A DNA stretch of 64,000 nucleotides, from assembly GCA_020466095.1 (NCBI GenBank), contig CM035806.1, positions 159,831,667-159,895,666 of the forward strand, written 5' to 3'. The position numbers and the translations under genes are program-made. Origin of the DNA: Chlorops oryzae (taxonomy: Eukaryota; Arthropoda; Insecta; Diptera; Chloropidae). Under the pieces are notes generated by a model. That model was not told the origin of the DNA. It saw only the letters and a list, made by a program, of their open reading frames with translations, and did no database searches. This document shows, one piece after another, positions 58,457 through 64,000 of the stretch. Every line of letters starts with the position of its first letter. Position 1 is the first letter of the stretch.

Positions 58457-60015
58457 TATCTAATAACCAAAGAATTTCGAATGGATAATTTGAGTTTGCA
58501 AATAGTTAGTTGTCTCTATTGAGAGGTCTCTCTATTGCCAATCACTAGTTTGACGGATGTCATCCTTTGCAGAACTGAACACGAAGACGGTCTGTAAAAA
58601 GAGAAATACGTTCTTCATATTTTTTCCACTTCGCTTAATTTGCCATGTTCAATATACAATTTCCCTTGAGCAATCCTATGCAAAGCGTACGGCAACACTA
58701 AATTCAAACTTAATTTAATATATTAAAGGTGAGCATTTTTGTATGAATTAATGAATAATTAATGAAGATATTGAAGAATTATACCATTTTTTTTTTAATG
58801 CTAAAATTATAGTTATTGTATATTTCTTTTTTTATTTTTAATTTCATTTTTATAAGCCACATATGGCTGCCAAGCAATCAGCTGTTTGTTGAAGCATTCA
58901 ATGAAGCATTTGGGAACGCTTGCACTATGCTACCTACCGAACAGACATGATTGAAGTTATATAGCTTCAAAAAGTTCTTTGGAGAAATGGGAAATAGAAG
59001 GAGAAATATATGTCTATATATATATATATAGGTTAACATTGATCTACATTATTGTGCTGAGATCAAAAGAATATGTATTTGTCGTCAAATACATAAAAGA
59101 TAATGAAATTGAAATATCTTCACGTCTTAGCTATTGCATGAGTAGGAAAAAAGAACCAATGAAGTATGATTTTTCTTGTTTTTGTTTTTTTTCTTGTTAT
59201 GTTTTTTTCTTTTTCTTAGGTGCCATGCTGCCTTAATGTGGTTGCATATATAAATAAATGTATATATGTTGGTATTATATGTTACTATGTTTTCGTGCAT
59301 ATCAATATTTTGCACATATTTAACATATTTCTAGATAATTAGTACAAATATTGAATGCCTATAATTGCAGAATATGTACGTATGTGTTAATGCGGAAAGA
59401 ATTTGTTTATGTAATATATGCATTTATTTATGAGTACGAGTTCTTATATAAAAGTATTAGAGTACCATTTGAAGATTTAGGGAAGTTTTTCCCCCTTTAT
59501 TTCTTGAAATTTTTAGGCTGAAAGATTACACTATACTTTAAGATTTTTAAATTATGTTTTTCAAATAATTAATTTCTTCTGTCTTCCTTTGTTTCAAGGT
59601 TTTATACATATTTTCTACCAATATATATATATATATATATATATAAATAATATATATATGTATACGTTATATGTTATATATTTATTTATATATATAATAC
59701 ATTGTGTCCGGAACACTTTATGCTAAATTTTAATATGCTTCGGCTTATGTTCGGAGCATTATTTTTTATGTTATTCAATTTATAATCGTTTAATATTTCC
59801 GTATGTGTTTTTAAGCTTTTTTTTTCATACATATACTTATGTCGAAATTTTAAAAGGGAATTATTTTATTTTCGTCGTAAAATGTGGTAAACATTTTTTT
59901 AATTTCACCTGGTTTCCCATAGCGCCCATAGGAAGAATTTCTGCCCTCGAAAATTCACACTTTCAAAATTCAAAATTTTTTTAAATCAATTTTTTTATGT
60001 TCGACTGGATTTTTC
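58457..60015. other. Noncoding stretch
   Basis: A+T-rich, with (TA)n tracts at about 59020-59030 and 59622-59645. ORFs of about 60-85 codons are Phe/Lys-rich and unsupported. Confidence 0.5.
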
Positions 60016-60019
60016 TGTA

Positions 60020-60761
60020 ATGCTATCTATGTTCTCACTAGTCCGGGTTAGGGTTATCAGCGAATGTCAAAACGCATACAAAAAAAAAAAAAAATCATCC
60101 AACCCGAAAATATACCCTGGGTTAACATTTAAATCTAAGGTAAGCGCAGAGTTGTATTTGAAATTTTCAGTTACATTTGCTAACACCGAATACAAAAACC
60201 GGGTAAACATTTAATACGACACTGACAGGAAGCTTTTAAGTGCAGAAAATGAGTGGTGAAGGATATAAGTATTTGGAAATGTAAATTTTGATGACAGCAC
60301 GTGGAACATTTTGTGATGCCGCTTTCACCATTAGCGCCATTAATGTTTTTTTTTAGTTCCTGAGGTCATTGCAATGCTCTTCTGATATTATTCCTTCCAA
60401 TATTCCTTTGGCCTTTTCAACTTCTTTAAACATTTCTAATAAAGAAAATTCCATTTTTATTTACAATTTCTCGATGATATTATACCTTGCGCGTTTTTTA
60501 GTTGTCGAACTCCGCAGCCGGACAATATTGTCTGCATGAAAACAGCGGCCATCTCCTAACAAACTTCATTAAAAGTTAGGGCCAGTTACTGCGAGTAGTC
60601 GCAGTATGAATTTTCAGCACTTCGGAAGTAATGCAGAAGTAGTGAACTTACCGGCTGCGTTATATGACGTTAGTAACCCTTAACTCGCTCGAAGCTCATA
60701 TGAACGCTTTGAGTTAAAATATCGGGTTAAGAACTTAGACCCTATAGTGAGAACATAGCAT
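60020..60761. mobile_element. TA-flanked inverted-repeat element, 742 bp
   Basis: The left end ATGCTATCTATGTTCTCACT and right end AGTGAGAACATAGCAT are inverted, with a 4-bp difference, and TA lies immediately outside both (60018-60019 and 60762-60763). That is the target duplication of Tc1/mariner-type elements. No transposase was recognised. Confidence 0.75.
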
Positions 60762-61255
60762 TAGACACGCCAAACGTTTCGCTACAAAATAAAACTGTAA
60801 TATATGTGCCAATGCGAATTTTTTCATGTATGAGTGAGTATTGCCCGAAAAACTGAAACGCGGCAAAGTGATGCCATATGGCATCAATGTACTATAATGG
60901 ATTAAGAAATGACAGCTTCGATTCTTTAAAACAAAAAAAAAAAAAAAAAGGGTTTATTTCATTATGAGAATTAATAATAATGGAAATTGTAGCTCCCATT
61001 GACAGCATTTGTACAATCGTTCGACTCGACGCACATCGACGTTCCGGAATTATCTTGTGTACTTATGACGAAATTTAAAAAAAAAAAAAAAAGGAAATTC
61101 CCCGAGAATTCGTTCCCCGGGAATAATCCGAATCGGGCTGTATATAAACGATACCATTTTGAACTTCATCTTAAAGCTCACAGTTACAATTATTACAGTG
61201 AAGTTACTTCATAAAAAGCTAAAATTTGGCTTTTAACCTTTGAATTGCATAATAG

Positions 61256-61846
61256 AAAAGGTTTTCCAAGAGGTGTTATTTTGATATTCAAAGAAAAATG
61301 AAATTTTTTCAGATAAATGATCGAATGTTTACATCATAATAAACAGGAAGGTATGCCGTTAACAATGAGGAACAACATCAGCCAAATGGCCACCACGATC
61401 ACGCTTACAGGACCATATCTTTTTCATGCAATTTTCCATAACCAAATCGCAAAATGGCTGCCCTATGTCCTCGATTGCCACACGAATTCCATCTTTGAGG
61501 TCTCCAATCGAAGCTGGGCTGTTGGCGTAGACCTTATCTTTCACGTGGCCGCAAAAGGAAGAAGACGCAAGGTGTTAAATCGCAAGATCTCGATGGCCAA
61601 TTGTGATCAACTCTTTGAGAGATAGTGCGCCCTTTATTTTTGCAAACTGTTACTGAAAAACTTTCACCATTTTTATAGTGAATTTTAATAATTTCAATGC
61701 GTTCTTAAAGCGTGTATCGTTTTATTTTTAGTAATGGTGTAGTTTCTACTTGTCAAATTTCCAAAAAAAATAACAGCTGCAAAAGTGACAGCTACCAAAA
61801 TAGCGGGCTATTCAAAAATAACACCTCTTATTGGAGAACCCTGTTG
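61256..61846 (-). mobile_element. Shrunken mariner-type transposon with fossil transposase
   Basis: The ends, about 35 bp, are imperfect inverted repeats; the best part is AGAGGTGTTATTTTGA at the left and TCAAAAATAACACCTCTT at the right. TA flanks the inferred boundaries (61254-61255 and 61847-61848). At about 590 bp it is much shorter than an autonomous element. It carries a transposase remnant on the minus strand. Confidence 0.78.
61359..61637 (-). pseudogene. Tc1/mariner-type transposase C-terminal remnant
   Basis: The minus strand reads VDHNWPSRSCDLTPCVFFL, then after a one-base shift GHVKDKVYANSPASIGDLKD and ends GGHLADVVPHC with TAA. This is the region around the third catalytic acid (SCDLTP) and the C-terminus of DDE transposases of the Tc1/mariner (IS630-like) group. 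The N-terminal domain and earlier catalytic acids are absent, so it is inactive. The plus-strand 102-codon ORF is its shadow. Confidence 0.85.
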
Positions 61847-61948
61847 TAGAAAAGTGGGGGAAAAGCACTTTTAAGGGTATCGTGTTTTATGAATGTTTTT
61901 TGGTTTTTTATTTGGGCTCAAATGGGTTAAGCAATGCAAAAAAAAAAA

Positions 61949-62635
61949 AAATGTTTTTTCAACTCACATCAAAACTTAAAGTTCTTTACACAAATTTTGA
62001 AAAAAGTTTTCCGGACCCTATGTATGTATGTATATAATACATTTTTATTTATTTGGCAACAATTTCGAATCATATTTACTTTATAATCATTGTTTTATAC
62101 TTTACTTATAGAATCGAATATATTTTTATACATGTGCATCTTTATAGGTTTATATGGAAAAGAATCGCTTTGCATAAAATTGAATTTTTATTTCCTCTGT
62201 CTGAACTCGGTTTCTTTCCTTATTGACACATAATTAACATTTTAATCCTTACGGGTTCATATTATTAATCTTAATACATAACTTCCATTCGTTTTTGATA
62301 TTATGTGATTAATATTATAAATTTTTCTTTTCTTTTTTTTTTCATTGCCTTATTTTATGAACGTATTTAATAAATTTTCTTTAGAGCATGCATTGTTTTT
62401 CAGCGGTCTCATAAAAACCCACATTCAGCTGATTTCACTGTAAGAGGCTGACAGAAATTTCAGTTTCTTACAGAGCTGGAGAAAGAGCCCCTAAGACTGT
62501 ATGCTGCATATTCCCGTTAAATGACTTGAAATAAGATTCCGAAATTGAAACAACTAATGGCAAATTTGATTAAGATATCGGAAAATATTTAGTTTCCTAC
62601 CAACAACAACATCCTTTCCTTTTATATCTCTTTGC
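61949..62635. other. Noncoding stretch
   Basis: Mostly A+T-rich with poly-A/T runs. At 62450-62500 GACAGAAATTTCAG and AGAGCTGGAGAAAGAGCCCC resemble the ends of the MITE at 58189, so a decayed relative may be present. Confidence 0.45.
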
Positions 62636-62639
62636 GACA

Positions 62640-63060
62640 ATTGAAGCGGAGCCGCGAATAACGTTGTGAATGTGAATTTTACATTTAAAAAAAAATTCAA
62701 ATGGCAAATTTCTCATGCCAGTCAGTCACCCAGTTGCAAATTTTATGCTTGATCATTTGAGCATTCCTAAGCGAGGGGATATCATAAACTTTTCCAATCA
62801 CTTTTACACATCTACTTTGTTCGGGCATGGCCGCTTTGGGTTGGCCTTCCCTAAGCATCGCTTAGTAGAGGACTTCCGCGTATTTACAACTGGGCAGTTC
62901 TAAAAAAGTCATTTCACTTCCATCATGTTCTGAAGTTTTGAGGAAGTTGACCAAAATTTAACCAAATAGGAACACTTTTGTGATAGCTTAAAGGCGTAGA
63001 GTAATATTGAAAGTCCAAAAAATTTGTAATTGAAAACGTCATTCGCCGCTCAGCTTCAAT
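62640..63060. mobile_element. MITE with ATTGAAGCGGAGCC ends, copy 2
   Basis: Left ATTGAAGCGGAGCCGCGAAT and right CATTCGCCGCTCAGCTTCAAT-like ends are inverted and match copy 1 at 42086-42337. The interior (~420 bp) differs from copy 1. It holds a 62-codon plus ORF (62715-62903) that I do not recognise. Confidence 0.75.
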
Positions 63061-63845
63061 TCTGCAATAAAACAAATAGAAAAAAAAAGTCCCGGTTTGG
63101 TCCCGACTGATCAGTTTTCGGATCAAAAGCTACCAAAACGTTAACCATGGATAGATTAGAACATATCTGCAGTACATTTAACGCACATCTGTCGTATCCG
63201 GCCTAAGGGTTTCAAATTTTAATGCCATGGACAATTCGCGATAGTCCTAGCCACAAGTTCGTTTAACGAGAATATTCATTATACTTTAGTTCAAAGATAA
63301 ACTGTTAAAAACTATTCGAATTGAATGAGTTACCCGTCTATTGCACAGTTTACAAGCCGTGCAAACGATTATATTCGTTTGGATATACCTATACTCGTAT
63401 ATGTAGATTCAGAAAAAATATTTTCGATTATGTTAAATATTTCTTATTATATACAAATTGTCTTTTAAAAAAAAAACATGCTAGTTTCATTATCATCTAA
63501 GGTTTCTTAAAAGTAAAACAAATATTAAAAAAAAAAAATTCTTACTTTTTGGGAAACATTTCAAATCAAACAAATTAATGAATTCAATCGCAGCCTGTAA
63601 TCAACAAGCCATTCATTAAATGCTGGAGGAATGGCCTATCTGAGCATTTCAGAAAAGAAATCTGCTCAAATTTCTTCATTGTGGCGTGAATCTATAAAAT
63701 TATTATAAATTTCTAGATACATCAGTGTTAAGTGCAAATTAAGTGGTGCCCTGTACCATAAATAAAGCTGCAATGTAATGCAATTTTTAGAATTCTTAAT
63801 CCGTAAGAAGGAAGCCAGCTTACAGTTGAACGTATTCAGATAAAT
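63061..63845. other. Noncoding stretch
   Basis: No exon, RNA gene or complete element was recognised. Confidence 0.5.
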
Positions 63846-63849
63846 TTTT

Positions 63850-63908
63850 CTCTCTCACTATTTATCTCTCTCTATTTCTCTCTCACTCTCTCTCTCTCTA
63901 TTTCTGTC

Positions 63909-63999
<91 letters not shown>

Positions 64000-64000
64000 C
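63850..64000. repeat. (CT)n tract at the window end
   Basis: CT repeats begin in imperfect form at about 63850 and become almost pure from about 63912 to 63980. The tract runs to the window boundary, so its full length is not visible. Confidence 0.95.

Larger units (their letters stand above)
61140..61945. mobile_element. Second copy of the TTAA-bounded repeat
   Basis: Segments TATATAAACGATACCATTTT, AAAGCTCACAGTTAC and TTTGGGCTCAAATGGGTTAA match 15420-15520 and 16885-16911. A mariner-like element (61256-61846) interrupts it within GCATAATAGAAAAG. The right boundary TTAA is at 61927-61930. Confidence 0.6.

Overview
This window looks like nuclear DNA from a brachyceran fly, perhaps a tephritid-like fruit fly (inference). 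The reasons are one intron-containing insect chitinase gene with GT-AG introns, an A+T-rich genome full of microsatellites, and dispersed elements carrying (GTCY)n arrays of the kind described for dipteran mini-me/DINE-1 elements. There are no operons, no rRNA or tRNA genes and no CRISPR array. Most long ORFs are chance readings of low-complexity or transposon DNA.

The only gene that can be read with confidence is a group III (Cht7-type) chitinase on the minus strand, 5371-11090, in at least seven coding exons whose splice phases all agree. It encodes an N-terminal membrane anchor, an Arg/Ser-rich stalk, two GH18 catalytic domains that both keep the DxDxDWEYP signature, a short linker exon between them and a C-terminal six-cysteine chitin-binding (CBM14) domain. 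Four introns are 68-78 nt. The two larger ones hold transposon fragments, and removing the element from intron 5847-6773 leaves a normal-sized intron. The start codon is not in the visible exons. A candidate remote first exon lies at 39098-39187 (minus), preceded by a fly-like 5' leader and an overlapping uORF; joining it to the chitinase is a hypothesis.

Region by region: 1-3730 is a tandem array of a ~495-bp satellite that becomes deletion-ridden towards the window edge and contains an A45/T32 junction, probably an assembly problem. 3.7-5.3 kb is noncoding. 5.4-11.1 kb is the chitinase gene, with a Helentron-like element and a Jockey-type LINE fragment in its introns. 11.4-64 kb is mostly intergenic or long-intron DNA built from nested transposon relics: hAT-type MITEs with 7-8 bp target duplications, TTAA-flanked piggyBac-like MITEs, TA-flanked pogo/mariner-like elements including a fossil transposase, two tRNA-derived SINEs, an R1-like LINE fragment, long foldback repeats, a ~670-bp GATGGT microsatellite and about ten copies or fragments of the (GTCY)n element. 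The window ends in a long (CT)n tract.

No new gene system was found. The points most worth checking are the possible 28-kb first intron of the chitinase, the layered insertions at 46.3-48.9 kb and 11.5-12.8 kb, the DRE-bearing hAT family, the long hairpin-forming repeats, and the satellite with its probable assembly error.
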